DNA of 64,000 nt from DVEG01 sp964405435 (GTDB taxonomy: Bacteria; Cyanobacteriota; Cyanobacteriia; Cyanobacteriales; Oscillatoriaceae), in contig CAYOOD010000004.1 in the NCBI GenBank assembly GCA_964405435.1, positions 1-64,000 on the forward strand, written 5' to 3'. Below are positions 1-9,561 of the stretch, piece by piece. How positions within the stretch are numbered: position 1 is the stretch's first letter; each line of letters starts with the position of its first letter. The notes beneath the pieces are model-generated. The model made no database searches and was not told the DNA's origin. It saw only the letters and a program-made list of their open reading frames with translations. The translations under genes were made by a program, and so were the position numbers.

Positions 1-93
1 CTCCTGATGTTTTTCTCTAATAGTATAATACTATCTTAGCCAACTTAGTATAAAATATAGCCCGATAATTTGGCGGTGTCAAGCAGGCGACGC

Positions 94-127
94 CTAAAAA
101 TAAAACCCGCCGAGAGCGGGTTTTATC
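94..127 (-). terminator. Rho-independent terminator of ctaB
   Basis: The 9-base arms AAAACCCGC (102-110) and GCGGGTTTT (116-124) enclose a 5-base loop. Read on the minus strand, the stem runs into a T-rich tract. It lies about 30 bases past the ctaB stop codon, so it most likely ends the ctaA-ctaB transcript. Confidence 0.8.
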
Positions 128-155
128 TGACTCTATGCAACAGGCGATCGCGCAA

Positions 156-1139
156 TTATTGCAGCATCGGAATGGCGCTAATTATCGTGTGGATATCTTC
201 CACAAACGCCGCCGTCAAGTGATGGGTGACAGGCAACGTATCCACCACCATTCCCGCGCACAGCAGCATCAGGTAAAGGATGGAATATTTAAACAGCGAT
301 CGCGCCACTGTCCGATCGGCAGGTGCCTGCAAAAGCTGCCAAGCTTTCTTCAGAAAAATCGCTCCCAGCAGCACCGCAATCCCCCCATAAACGACACCCG
401 TCGCGTGCAGGGGATAAACCAGCAATAGCGTCACGGGCAGCGTCAGCAAAGTGTACAGCCAAATCTGACGCGCGGTGATTTCGTCGCCTTCAATCACCGG
501 CAGCATCGGCACGCCCACGGCTTTGTAATCGTCGCGAATCATCATCGCCAGCGCCCAGAAATGGGGCGGCGTCCACATGAAAATGATGGCGAACATCACC
601 CACGCTGCCCAACTGAGATCGCCCGTAACAGCCGCCCAACCCACGAGGGGCGGGATCGCGCCAGCAGCACCGCCAATGACGATATTTTGAGTGCTGTGGC
701 GTTTCAGCCAGTGGGTATAAACGAGGACGTAGAAAACAATCCCAGACATCGCCAGCAATGCCGCCAGCAGGTTTGCAAAAACCGTCAGCAAGGTAAAGGA
801 AAGCGCGGCAAGGGCGATCGCAAAAATCAGCGCGTCGCGAGGTTTGACTCGTCCCGAAGGAATCGGACGCCAGCGCGTGCGCTCCATAATATAGTCTATG
901 TCGCTGTCATAAATGCAATTTATGGTATTGGCAGCACCAGAAGCTAAAGCGCCGCTGAAAAGCGTCACGACTAACAGCAGGGGATCGACTTGTCCCGCAG
1001 CCGCTACCCACATGCCCGCCGCCGTGGTAATCAGCAGCAGCAGGATAATGCGGGGCTTGGTTAGCTGATAGTAACTTTTGATGACCTGTAAAAGGTTTTG
1101 ATTATGGCGGGCAACATCAGTTGTTATTATTTCTTGCAT
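156..1139 (-). CDS. ctaB: Protoheme IX farnesyltransferase (heme O synthase)
   Basis: Polytopic membrane prenyltransferase of the UbiA superfamily (327 residues). It adds a farnesyl group to heme B to give heme O, the first step towards heme A for the oxidase encoded next door. Visible signatures are the family N-terminus YYQLTKPRIILLLL, the Asp-rich prenyl-diphosphate motif NCIYDSDIDYIMERT, and a second conserved segment DDYKAVGVPMLP, with many hydrophobic helices. Length is normal for CtaB. It follows ctaA on the same strand after a 117-base spacer, so the two are probably cotranscribed, and both are divergent from coxBAC. No anomaly seen. Confidence 0.95.
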   Translation of the reverse strand: MQEIITTDVARHNQNLLQVIKSYYQLTKPRIILLLLITTAAGMWVAAAGQVDPLLLVVTLFSGALASGAANTINCIYDSDIDYIMERTRWRPIPSGRVKPRDALIFAIALAALSFTLLTVFANLLAALLAMSGIVFYVLVYTHWLKRHSTQNIVIGGAAGAIPPLVGWAAVTGDLSWAAWVMFAIIFMWTPPHFWALAMMIRDDYKAVGVPMLPVIEGDEITARQIWLYTLLTLPVTLLLVYPLHATGVVYGGIAVLLGAIFLKKAWQLLQAPADRTVARSLFKYSILYLMLLCAGMVVDTLPVTHHLTAAFVEDIHTIISAIPMLQ

Positions 1140-1256
1140 GGATTCCTTTCCTTGGAGCTTTCAGCTATGGATTTTAGATTTTTGATTTGTGAACTTTCAA
1201 ATCTAAAATTTCCTTTGGCCGATCGCTGATAACTAAAGTCAAAACTTACTCAAAAC

Positions 1257-2201
1257 TTACGCTTCAAAAGTTTGGGCGCGATCGCGCCAAGCCAGGGCAG
1301 CAAATGCCACCAGCACTCCCAGCAACGCGGCACCGGTAGCTTGGTGCGCCACTGTCAGCGGCTCGACTTGCAAGTGCAGGCGGAAGGTGGCAACGCCGAG
1401 AGCAATTTGCCACACGAGCAAGCCGCCCGCCCAGTTCGCCAACTGGCGAAGGGTTGGGTGCAGCGCCGGGGTGCGCCAAGCCATCCAGACGACGAGCAAC
1501 GTGGCCAACGTAGCGGGGACGACTCCGGCAATGTGGCTGTTCATCACCCCACAGAGCTGAGCATAGCCAAAGCACTGGTGCAGCGCCCACTGAGAGCCAA
1601 CCAATGCGCCTAAAAGGCTTTGTAGATACACGAGAATGGCGGCACTCAATCCGAACCAAGGCATCTTGCCGGCGGTGCCGGTGCCGCGATAGGGCATGAG
1701 AAACGTGCCGGTGACGAGCAGCGCGGTGAAAAAGAGCAGTGCGGTTCCCAGGTGCGCCGTGACGATATCAAAGCGGAGCAGTTCGGTGACGGTGAGCCCG
1801 CCCAAGACGCCCTGGAAGAGGATCAAACCCAGGGTAAAGACGGACGCCCACGGCAGCCATTTGGGCAGCGATCGCCGGTTCCACCAGGACAACCCCACCA
1901 GCGCGATCGCCCCGCAGCCGATCAGGGCTGCATCCAGGCGGTGAAACCACTCCAGAAAAACCTGCAGGTTCATCTGCCGCGCCGGCACCAATTCACCGTA
2001 GCACAGCGGCCAGTCGGGGCAGGCGAGCCCTGCATTCATCACCCGCGTCGCGCTGCCGACCGCCATCAGCAGCCAAGTCGCGACGCTCAGCTTCCACACC
2101 AAGCGGCGGATGCGCTGACTGGGTTGGTTTTCTGTCAAATCCTCCCCGCTCTGAGACTGCGGGGCTGAGTAGCCATCGCGTTGCACGATCGAGTTGGCCA
2201 T
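1257..2201 (-). CDS. ctaA: Heme A synthase (COX15/CtaA family)
   Basis: Membrane heme A synthase (314 residues). It oxidises the C8 methyl of heme O to a formyl group, acting after CtaB. The COX15/CtaA pattern is clear: VGSATRVMNAGLACPDWPLCYG near residues 48-69 with the paired cysteines of the extracytoplasmic loop, then EWFHRLDAALIG, an internal histidine at TAHLGTALLFFTALL, and VAHQATGAALLG near the C-terminus supplying heme-ligand candidates. About eight membrane helices are expected. A GAGG sequence about 10 bases upstream supports the ATG at 2201. It is the first gene of the ctaA-ctaB pair and shares a divergent control region with coxB. Confidence 0.93.
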   Translation of the reverse strand: MANSIVQRDGYSAPQSQSGEDLTENQPSQRIRRLVWKLSVATWLLMAVGSATRVMNAGLACPDWPLCYGELVPARQMNLQVFLEWFHRLDAALIGCGAIALVGLSWWNRRSLPKWLPWASVFTLGLILFQGVLGGLTVTELLRFDIVTAHLGTALLFFTALLVTGTFLMPYRGTGTAGKMPWFGLSAAILVYLQSLLGALVGSQWALHQCFGYAQLCGVMNSHIAGVVPATLATLLVVWMAWRTPALHPTLRQLANWAGGLLVWQIALGVATFRLHLQVEPLTVAHQATGAALLGVLVAFAALAWRDRAQTFEA

Positions 2202-2693
2202 GCGCTATACCTCACTTGCAATCGGAAATTAAAGTTAATCGAATGTCGAGTCGTTGCTCGTTTCAAGAGCGATCGCGATCGCGCCAAAAGCAGGGGCCTT
2301 GGAAAGACGGCGATCGGCGCTTCTAGGAACTACTTTAATCACCCTGACCGCAAAGCGGCTCGGCTTTAGGATTTTCTTAAAATTGTTACAAACATTAAAT
2401 CTTTAATAAAAATTTAGATATAAATCTATACAGAGATTCATAAAAAGCTACAATTGTTACGGGTTCGTGCGTGCAGCCCGGAAGGACGAAATTCTAAAGA
2501 AATTCCAAAAGATGCGCGATCGCAGCCCGGGCACCTCATAACCTGCTTTACCGTAAGGAAGTAAGCGGAAGCAATTCTGCTGTTAAGCGCGACGGTAAAC
2601 GCAGGGGCGCGCCCCGCTACGCCCCGGAGTCTGGCGCGGCAATAATAAACGAGCCAATGTTTGAGAAACTTTAACAGGAGGTTCTAACTCACC
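2202..2693. promoter_or_regulatory. Divergent control region between ctaA and coxB
   Basis: 492 bases without a credible gene between two divergent respiratory operons. An AT-rich core at about 2370-2460 contains the small inverted repeat TAGAT-ATAA-ATCTA, and a GC-rich block lies at about 2600-2640. Both promoters should be here, but I cannot assign -10 and -35 boxes with confidence. The coxB ribosome site AGGAGGT lies at 2676-2682. Confidence 0.5.
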
Positions 2694-3728
2694 GTGAACA
2701 TCCCGAGTTCCATCCTGACCATGCTGGCTGGCATCGTGCTGACCCTCATCAGCCTCTGGTATGGCCAGAACCACGGTCTACTGCCGGTGGCAGCCTCAAA
2801 AGAAGCCTCCGATGTAGATTCGCTGTTCAGCGTGATGGTGACCATTTCCACCGGTTTGTTTTTGCTGGTGCAGGCAGTGCTGATTATCTCAGCGATTAGA
2901 TTTCGCCGCCGCAAAGACGACAAAACAGACGGCCCGCCGGTACACGGCAACGTCCCCCTAGAAATCCTGTGGACGGCGATCCCCGCCGTGATCGTCTTGG
3001 GGATCAGCGTCTACAGTTTTGAAATTTACAACGAAATGGGCGGACTCGATCCGATGGGATCGCACGATCGCGGCACCATGCAAATGGCGCACCAGATGAA
3101 GGGAGCAGCGATCGCCGCTCCCCTCCCCGGCTCGGCAGGAGAAACCGATCCCGCACCGCAACCGCAGCAGATGATTGCTCTCGGCATCGGCGCGTCCCCA
3201 GACGAGCAAGGCAGAGCGGCAGACTTGCTGGTGAACGTCACCGGTTTGCAGTATGCCTGGATTTTTAACTACCCTGAGAGCGGCATCACCTCTGGCGAGT
3301 TGCACCTGCCAGTCGGAAAAGAAGCGCAACTGAACATCGCCGCCTCTGACGTGCTGCACGCCCTGTGGCTGCCGGAATTTCGGCTCAAGCAGGACGCGAT
3401 CCCGGGACGGAATGCCGAACTGCGGTTCACCCCCAATAAAGTCGGCGAGTACCCCGTCGTCTGCGCCGAACTCTGCGGCGGCTACCACGGCTCGATGAGA
3501 ACGCGGCTGATCGTCGAAACCCCGGAAGAGTTCGACAGTTGGATAGCCTCTCAGAAAGAAGTGGCAAGCAAAGAAGCGCTGGAGGCTGCCGTCGCCGTCA
3601 GCCCCGCTAACATGTCCGATGGCCAGTTTCTGGCTCCCTACGCTGAAGAAATGGGGATCGATGCAGGGGCGATCGCGCAACTGCGCAACCCACACCAACG
3701 CGCTGTAGGAGCGAGAAGTGAGAAGTAA
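2694..3728 (+). CDS. coxB: Cytochrome c oxidase subunit II
   Basis: Subunit II of the aa3-type terminal oxidase (344 residues). It accepts electrons from cytochrome c (or plastocyanin) at its CuA centre on the periplasmic/lumenal side. The N-terminal hydrophobic segment SSILTMLAGIVLTLISLWYG is followed by two transmembrane helices near residues 40-65 and 80-105, then a cupredoxin domain. The complete CuA motif CAELCGGYHGSM (C-x3-C-x3-H-x2-M) is present with the upstream ligand in DVLHALWLPE. Translation starts at GTG 2694, supported by AGGAGGT at 2676-2682. It is the first gene of coxB-coxA-coxC. About 40 residues past the last conserved segment are low-complexity and probably disordered. Confidence 0.95.
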   Translation: MNIPSSILTMLAGIVLTLISLWYGQNHGLLPVAASKEASDVDSLFSVMVTISTGLFLLVQAVLIISAIRFRRRKDDKTDGPPVHGNVPLEILWTAIPAVIVLGISVYSFEIYNEMGGLDPMGSHDRGTMQMAHQMKGAAIAAPLPGSAGETDPAPQPQQMIALGIGASPDEQGRAADLLVNVTGLQYAWIFNYPESGITSGELHLPVGKEAQLNIAASDVLHALWLPEFRLKQDAIPGRNAELRFTPNKVGEYPVVCAELCGGYHGSMRTRLIVETPEEFDSWIASQKEVASKEALEAAVAVSPANMSDGQFLAPYAEEMGIDAGAIAQLRNPHQRAVGARSEK

Positions 3729-3925
3729 GAAGTGAGGAGTGAAGAGTGCTGAGTGCTGAGTGCGTAGGGGCTTTTCGCGAAAAGCCCCTACAGGAATGCT
3801 GAGAGGATTGCTGAGCGCTGAGTTAAAAACCTTTTGTATCTCACAAAAAAACCTCACGAAAGATATAAAAGTAAAACTTTCTGACTTGAAATCTTCACTC
3901 AGCACTCAGCACTCAGCACTTTTAA
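3722..3925. repeat. Heptamer-type tandem repeats with a 28-bp perfect palindrome
   Basis: The coxB-coxA spacer holds GAGTGCT-type heptamer runs on one side (about 3735-3763) and CTCAGCA-type runs on the other (about 3897-3920), so the two blocks are inverted relative to each other. Within it, 3764-3791 is a perfect palindrome, half-site GTAGGGGCTTTTCG. The same palindrome with one changed base pair recurs at 54439-54466, again beside heptamer runs. Such STRR-type repeats are known from filamentous cyanobacteria. Confidence 0.85.
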
Positions 3926-3981
3926 CTCCCCACACCACACTCTTTCCCCCCAGACTCTGGCAAAAGTTACGAAAAAAAGTT

Positions 3982-5748
3982 ATGACAACACAAGTACAGC
4001 TACAAGAAGGTGCCAACCTTCCCGCTCGCGGCTCAGAACCGGGGCAGCGGAAATGGCAGGACTACTTTGGCTTCAACACCGATCACAAAGTCATCGCGAT
4101 TCAATATCTGGTCACGAGCTTTATTTTTTACCTGATCGGCGGGCTGCTGGGCACAGCCGTGCGCACGGAACTCGCCACCCCCGATCCCGATTTTGTCAGC
4201 CCCGAACTTTACAACGGCTTATTTACAGTCCACGCCACGATCATGATTTTCCTGTGGATCGTCCCCGCAGGAGCCGGGTTCGCTAACTATTTAGTGCCCC
4301 TGATGATCGGCGCAAAAGACATGGCGTTTCCCCGACTGAATGCCCTTGCTTTCTGGCTGATTCCCACCGGCGGCATTTTACTGTTGAGCAGTTTCTTCGT
4401 CGGAGCCCCACAAGCGGGCTGGACTTCCTATCCGCCTTTGAGCCTGATTAGCGGCAAAGCCGGTGAGGAAATCTGGATTCTCAGCATCCTGCTGCTGGGA
4501 ACCTCCTCGATTTTAGGGGCGGTGAATTTTTTCGTCACCATCTTCAAAATGCGGATACCCGGCATGGGCTTCAATCAGATGCCCTTGTTCTGCTGGGCGA
4601 TGATCGCCACTTCGGCACTGATTCTGACGGCGACGCCGGTTTTGGCGGCGGCGCTGGTGATGCTGTCGTTTGACTTGCTGACGGGAACGACATTTTTTAA
4701 CCCAGCCGGCGGGGGCGATCCGATCGTCTACCAGCACATGTTCTGGTTTTACTCCCACCCGGCAGTTTACATTATGATCCTGCCGTTTTTTGGGGTGCTC
4801 TCGGAAGTGATTCCGGTACACGCCCGCAAGCCGATTTTCGGGTACAAGGCGATCGCGTATTCCAGTTTGGCGATCGCATTCTTGGGCTTGATCGTCTGGG
4901 CGCACCACATGTTCACCAGCGGCACCCCCGGTTGGTTGCGGATGTTCTTCATGATCGCCACGATGGTGATCGCCGTGCCCACGGGGATCAAAGTCTTTAG
5001 CTGGCTGGCTACCATGTGGGGCGGGAAAATCCAGCTCACCAGCGCCATGCTGTTCTCGATGGGCTTTATCTCCACCTTCGTACTCGGCGGCATCACCGGG
5101 ATCATGGTGGCTTCCGTGCCCTTCGACATTCACGTTCACGACACCTACTTCGTCGTCGCTCACCTGCACTACGTCTTATTTGGCGGCGCGGTATTCGGCA
5201 TTTACACCGCCATTTACCACTGGTTCCCCAAAATGACGGGGCGGATGCTCAACGAACCCTGGGGGATCGTTCATTTCGTCCTCACTTATGTCGGCTTTAA
5301 CTTGACGTTCTTGCCGATGCACATCTTGGGGATGCAAGGAATGCCCCGGCGCGTGGCCATGTACGATCCGAAATTTGCCGACCTGAACGTGCTGTGCACC
5401 GTCGGCAGCTATTTGCTGGCGGTTTCGACGCTGCCGTTTCTCGTCAATGCCATCTGGAGCTGGATGTATGGCCCAGAAGCCGGAGACAATCCCTGGCGCG
5501 GTTTGACCCTGGAGTGGATGACGACTTCGCCGCCGCCGATCGAGAATTTTGAAGGCACCCCGGTGCTGGCCACTGGCCCGTATGACTACGGCATGGGCGA
5601 TCGCAGCACGGAAGTGGACGTGCCTCTATCCGAGGCAAAAGACCCGATGTTATCTGCCGGCCCGAGTTCCGCCCTGCGCGCCGAACCCGATCCCGAAGTT
5701 GCCGCCCATCCCGACGATCGCCAAGGGGAAAGTCAAAACCGAGATTAG
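3982..5748 (+). CDS. coxA: Cytochrome c oxidase subunit I
   Basis: Catalytic heme-copper subunit of the aa3-type oxidase (588 residues). It reduces O2 to water at the heme a3-CuB site and pumps protons. The heme and copper ligands can all be seen: LFTVHATIMIFLW (heme a), FYSHPAVYIMIL with the His-Tyr pair of CuB, VWAHHMFTSG (two CuB histidines) and VVAHLHYVLFGG (heme a3 and heme a). About 12 helices are expected. An in-frame extension upstream to 3760 runs through repeat DNA and is not credible; ATG 3982 (MTTQVQL) begins the conserved N-terminus. The C-terminal 60 residues are hydrophilic and poorly conserved-looking. Second gene of the cox operon. Confidence 0.96.
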   Translation: MTTQVQLQEGANLPARGSEPGQRKWQDYFGFNTDHKVIAIQYLVTSFIFYLIGGLLGTAVRTELATPDPDFVSPELYNGLFTVHATIMIFLWIVPAGAGFANYLVPLMIGAKDMAFPRLNALAFWLIPTGGILLLSSFFVGAPQAGWTSYPPLSLISGKAGEEIWILSILLLGTSSILGAVNFFVTIFKMRIPGMGFNQMPLFCWAMIATSALILTATPVLAAALVMLSFDLLTGTTFFNPAGGGDPIVYQHMFWFYSHPAVYIMILPFFGVLSEVIPVHARKPIFGYKAIAYSSLAIAFLGLIVWAHHMFTSGTPGWLRMFFMIATMVIAVPTGIKVFSWLATMWGGKIQLTSAMLFSMGFISTFVLGGITGIMVASVPFDIHVHDTYFVVAHLHYVLFGGAVFGIYTAIYHWFPKMTGRMLNEPWGIVHFVLTYVGFNLTFLPMHILGMQGMPRRVAMYDPKFADLNVLCTVGSYLLAVSTLPFLVNAIWSWMYGPEAGDNPWRGLTLEWMTTSPPPIENFEGTPVLATGPYDYGMGDRSTEVDVPLSEAKDPMLSAGPSSALRAEPDPEVAAHPDDRQGESQNRD

Positions 5749-5828
5749 GGAATTGGTAATGGGTAATGGGTAATTGGTAATGGGTGGGATAATTCTGACC
5801 GATTCCCCATTCCCCATTCCCCATTACC
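5749..5828. repeat. Inverted blocks of GGTAAT / CCCATTCC tandem repeats
   Basis: The coxA-coxC spacer has repeated GGGTAATGGG-like units on the left and CCCATTCCCCATT-like units on the right, able to fold into a long hairpin. It is typical of heptamer-type repeats in cyanobacterial spacers and here sits inside an operon, so it could modulate mRNA between coxA and coxC. Confidence 0.8.
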
Positions 5829-5865
5829 TCCAGTCATTTGTCGCTAATAAAACAGGTTAAGATTC

Positions 5866-6489
5866 ATGCAAAGTCCCACAATCGATCCAGCGAAGACTGA
5901 GCTCGACTATCACCACAGTGCCGAAGCGGCAGCCGGCCATCACGAAGCACATCCCGATCACCGCCTTTTCGGTATCTTCGTGTTCCTGTTTGCTGAAGGG
6001 ATGATCTTCTTCGGGCTATTTGCCGCCTACTTGATCTTCAAAGCGATGGCTCCGGTTTGGCCACCGGAAGGAGTCGAGCGCGAACTCGTGCTGCCGGGAA
6101 TCAACACGGCGATTCTGATTTCTAGCAGCTTTGTGATGAACAAAGGTAATGCTGCAATTAAGAAAAATGACGTGAGTGGTTTGCGGACTTGGCTCGCAGC
6201 CACGGCGATCATGGGGGCGATTTTCTTGGCCGGTCAGGCTTACGAATACGCTCACCTCGCCTACGGCTTGACGACGAATTTGTATGCCAGCTCGTTTTTC
6301 GTGATGACCGGATTTCACGGCTTGCACGTTTGCTTTGGCGTGCTTTTGATTGCTGCCGTGCTGTGGCGATCGCTCAAAAAAGACCACTACTCCAGCACCA
6401 GCCACTTCGGCGTCGAAGCCGCAGAAATCTACTGGCACTTTGTCGATATTATCTGGATTATCCTGTTCGTGCTGCTGTACCTGCTCTAA
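5866..6489 (+). CDS. coxC: Cytochrome c oxidase subunit III
   Basis: Membrane subunit III of the aa3-type oxidase (207 residues), the short five-helix form common in bacteria. It stabilises the catalytic core. Diagnostic segments are FGIFVFLFAEGMIFFGLF in helix 1, the acidic motif GQAYEYAHL, TGFHGLHVCFG and the C-terminal YWHFVDIIWIILF. The N-terminus is rich in His and acidic residues (HHSAEAAAGHHEAHPDH), more than usual for the family, and could bind metal loosely; that is speculative. Last gene of the operon. Confidence 0.95.
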   Translation: MQSPTIDPAKTELDYHHSAEAAAGHHEAHPDHRLFGIFVFLFAEGMIFFGLFAAYLIFKAMAPVWPPEGVERELVLPGINTAILISSSFVMNKGNAAIKKNDVSGLRTWLAATAIMGAIFLAGQAYEYAHLAYGLTTNLYASSFFVMTGFHGLHVCFGVLLIAAVLWRSLKKDHYSSTSHFGVEAAEIYWHFVDIIWIILFVLLYLL

Positions 6490-6509
6490 TCATTTTTTCT
6501 CTTGTATTC

Positions 6510-6560
6510 GTACTCGTTCCCAGGCTGAGCCTGGGAACGCCTTTCTAGAGGCTCTGCCTC
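6510..6560. repeat. Cyanobacterial palindromic repeat (CGTTCCCAGGCT type)
   Basis: CGTTCCCAGGCT (6515-6526), one base, then AGCCTGGGAACG (6528-6539) make a 12-bp perfect hairpin, followed by AGAGGC-TCT-GCCTC. I know this compound repeat as widespread in cyanobacterial spacers. Here it follows coxC, may act as its terminator, and lies next to the truncated 5' end of the methyltransferase gene. Confidence 0.75.
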
Positions 6561-6630
6561 CAGGTCAAAGGTTTTCACGATTCAGATAGAAACCTTATAG
6601 ACTGTAGCGCCCCCAGATGGGTGTTTTTTT

Positions 6631-9324
6631 ATGGATAAAGTACGGATAAAGAAACGATCGCCCTGCACGGGTGCCGCGATATCCAGCTCTGAAGATTTGG
6701 CAAAACAGATGGCGCGGTTAACCCGATCGCTCCGCTTGGCGATTGTGGAAGCCTTAAAAGCAGAAACTGAGTTGGGAGAACTGCACCAACTCAAGCGGGT
6801 ATTTAATGAGATTGAACTTCAAGATATAAGCGAGACAGAGTTTGCCGATATGTACGCTCAAACTCTATCTTATGGGTTATTTGCAGCGAGAGTCGGGCAC
6901 GCTCAAAATCCGGATAGCTCCCCATTCGACAGGCGCACTGCCGCAACCTACATCCCTGCAACCAATCCCTTTTTAAGACGGCTATTTAATACTCTTGTCG
7001 AGACAGATGCGATCGCGCAGATTAACTGGGCTATTGACGATTTAGTGCAATTGCTGGCTCAGGTTGATATGGGGCGCATTTTAGAAAACTTCGGACGACG
7101 CACGCGCCAGGAAGATGCGATCGTGCATTTTTACGAAACGTTTCTAGCGGCTTACGATGCAGCGTTGCGGAAAAGTCGTGGCGTTTACTATACGCCAGAG
7201 CCAGTGGTTTCATTTATTGTCCGTTCGGTGGATGCGATTCTCAAAAATCGCTTTAACCTGCCGCTGGGATTGGCAGATAATAGCAAAGATACCGTCACGC
7301 AGCAGCCACGGGTGCAAATTCTCGATCCGGCAACTGGAACCGGCACCTTTTTGTATATGGTTGTCAATCAGATTTACCAAAATCTGGAAGAGATGGGAAT
7401 GGCTGGTGCGTGGAATCAGTACGTTCGAGAGAGTTTGCTGTCGCGGTTGTTTGGCTTTGAGTTGTTAATGGCTCCTTACGCGATCGCTCATCTCAAACTC
7501 GGCTGGCAACTGCAAAAATTCGGCTATCAATTCATCGAAAAACAGCGCTTGGGAATTTATCTCACCAACACTTTAGACGAAGCGCTGAAAAAATCCGAGG
7601 TACTCTTTGCTCAGTTCGTTGCAGAGGAGGCGAATGAAGCCTCTGCCATTAAGCGAGACGTTCCCGTGATGGTGGTGCTGGGCAATCCTCCTTATTCCGG
7701 GAATTCTGCCAATAAAAGTGAATGGATTGCCGGTTTAGTCCGCGATTACTATTTTGTGAATGGCGTACCGTTAGGCGAACGCAACCCAAAATATTTGCAG
7801 GATGATTATGTAAAGTTTATCCGTTTCGGACAGTGGCGCATCAGTCAAACGGGTTCTGGCGTTTTAGCTTTTGTTACAAATCACGGTTATTTAGATAATC
7901 CTACTTTTCGGGGAATGCGTCAGAATTTGATGCAAACTTTTACGGATATTTATATTTTGGATTTGCACGGGAATTCTAAAAAAAAGGAAATTTCCCCAGA
8001 TGGTTCGCCCGATAGAAATGTGTTTGACATTCAGCAAGGGGTGAGTATAGGCATTTTTATCAAAGAACCGGGAAAGGCTGCACCTGCCAAGGTTCACCAT
8101 GCCGAGATGTGGGGCGATCGCGCTGCGAAATATGAAGCGCTCAACCTTTCAGATATCAATGATTTAAACTGGAAAACTGCCGAGCCGACTTTTCCCTTTT
8201 ACTTATTTTACCCGCAGGAAAGCTCGGCACGCGATGAATATAACAGCTATTGGAAAATAACCGATATCATGTTGGTGAATTCTACTGGCGTGAAAACTCA
8301 CCGCGATCGATTCGTTATGGGCTTTGATTTAGAGAGCCTTCGCCAAAGAATCAAAGATTTTAGAAATTTGAATATTTCCGACGAGCAAATTGCGAAAATG
8401 TACCAGATTGGCGATACGCGGGATTGGAAATTAAAAGCAAAACGGCATTCCTCAGCCGCAAACATTCGATGGGAAAAGGCTTTTACAAAATGCGTTTATC
8501 GTCCTCTGGATTGGAGAGCTTATTACCACCATGAAGATGTAGTTGAGCTTCCCAGAAATGAGGTGATGCGTCACCTGCTGGCAGGGGAAAATATTGGCTT
8601 GTGTACGACTCGCCAAGTCAACAGTCATTTTACGCATATATTTTGCACTGAATACCCTGTCACGGATTGTACGGTTTCGATCGCTACGCGAGAGCGAACC
8701 TATCTTTTCCCGCTCTACCTCTACCCGGATACTGAAAACGAACAGGGGAATTTATTTAGCGATCGCACTCCTAATTTTTCCTCGGACTTCCTCAGCGCCC
8801 TTCGGGCAAAACTTGGCGAACTTCCCGCCCCCGAAGCGATTTTTTATTACGCTTATGCCGTTTTTCACAGCCCCACCTACCGGCAGCGCTACGCCGAATT
8901 TCTGAAAATTGACTTTCCCCGCTTGCCCTTAACCAGCAATAGCCCGCTCTTTCAAGCCCTCAGCGAAAAAGGGCGGGAATTGGCAGATCTGCACCTGATG
9001 AAATCAAAAAGGCTCAATAAATTAATTACCAAATATCCCGCGAGTGGTGATAATGCCGTGACTGAAGTCAGTTATCATTCAGCCCAGCAGCGCGTTTATA
9101 TCAACAAGTGGCAATATTTTGAAGGAATTTCTCCGGAAGTCTGGGAATTTAAAATCGGGGGATATCAAGTTTTAGATAAATGGCTGAAAGACCGCAAAAA
9201 CGCCGTTCGCTGTTTGTTGTTTGACGAGATACTGCACTATCAGCGCGCGGTTGTGGCGCTTCAGGAAACGATGCAGGCGATGGCAGAAATCGATCGGTTA
9301 ATTCCGTCCTGGCCGTTAGAATAA
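6631..9324 (+). CDS. N6-adenine DNA methyltransferase with specificity region, type IIG/ISP-like, lacking the N-terminal nuclease
   Basis: 897 residues. An alpha-helical region of about 20-180 containing FADMYAQTLSYGLFAARV is typical of the coupler in single-chain restriction-modification enzymes. Then come the gamma-class methyltransferase motifs: GVYYTPEPVVSFIV (motif X, 184-197), LDPATGTGTF (motif I, 231-240, SAM binding) and GNPPY (motif IV, 351-355, adenine flipping). The C-terminal half resembles a target-recognition domain. In related enzymes a PD-(D/E)XK nuclease domain of roughly 250 residues (sometimes also a helicase) precedes the EDLAKQMARLTRSLR segment; here only about 18 unrelated residues precede it. 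It may be an orphan modification enzyme or a remnant. No separate nuclease gene lies nearby. A start further upstream was not found. Confidence 0.8.
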   Translation: MDKVRIKKRSPCTGAAISSSEDLAKQMARLTRSLRLAIVEALKAETELGELHQLKRVFNEIELQDISETEFADMYAQTLSYGLFAARVGHAQNPDSSPFDRRTAATYIPATNPFLRRLFNTLVETDAIAQINWAIDDLVQLLAQVDMGRILENFGRRTRQEDAIVHFYETFLAAYDAALRKSRGVYYTPEPVVSFIVRSVDAILKNRFNLPLGLADNSKDTVTQQPRVQILDPATGTGTFLYMVVNQIYQNLEEMGMAGAWNQYVRESLLSRLFGFELLMAPYAIAHLKLGWQLQKFGYQFIEKQRLGIYLTNTLDEALKKSEVLFAQFVAEEANEASAIKRDVPVMVVLGNPPYSGNSANKSEWIAGLVRDYYFVNGVPLGERNPKYLQDDYVKFIRFGQWRISQTGSGVLAFVTNHGYLDNPTFRGMRQNLMQTFTDIYILDLHGNSKKKEISPDGSPDRNVFDIQQGVSIGIFIKEPGKAAPAKVHHAEMWGDRAAKYEALNLSDINDLNWKTAEPTFPFYLFYPQESSARDEYNSYWKITDIMLVNSTGVKTHRDRFVMGFDLESLRQRIKDFRNLNISDEQIAKMYQIGDTRDWKLKAKRHSSAANIRWEKAFTKCVYRPLDWRAYYHHEDVVELPRNEVMRHLLAGENIGLCTTRQVNSHFTHIFCTEYPVTDCTVSIATRERTYLFPLYLYPDTENEQGNLFSDRTPNFSSDFLSALRAKLGELPAPEAIFYYAYAVFHSPTYRQRYAEFLKIDFPRLPLTSNSPLFQALSEKGRELADLHLMKSKRLNKLITKYPASGDNAVTEVSYHSAQQRVYINKWQYFEGISPEVWEFKIGGYQVLDKWLKDRKNAVRCLLFDEILHYQRAVVALQETMQAMAEIDRLIPSWPLE

Positions 9325-9527
9325 TTTAGGGGTTAATCTAGGGCACTCCTGCAACTTGCCATAGCGAATCGCACCTTTAGGCTCGCGATCAATTAATTGC
9401 TAGTTGACAATTGCCAATTAGTAATTACCAGACAGCCAGCGCCGCCAAATTTCCAATCAATCGGCTCAGTAGCGAAAATTTTACTGATAGAGAACATACG
9501 GAGATCACTCTTTAGGTAGATACTCCA

Positions 9528-9555
9528 TTGACAAAACACAGGTAATATGTATACA
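9528..9555 (+). promoter_or_regulatory. Sigma-70-type promoter
   Basis: TTGACA (9528-9533) and TATACA (9550-9555) are separated by 16 bases. This is the best consensus-like promoter I see in the window. Transcription would begin near 9562, just before the hairpin at 9574-9603, so it serves either a very short RNA or a leader for the helicase gene. Confidence 0.6.
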
Positions 9556-9561
9556 AGAGCT

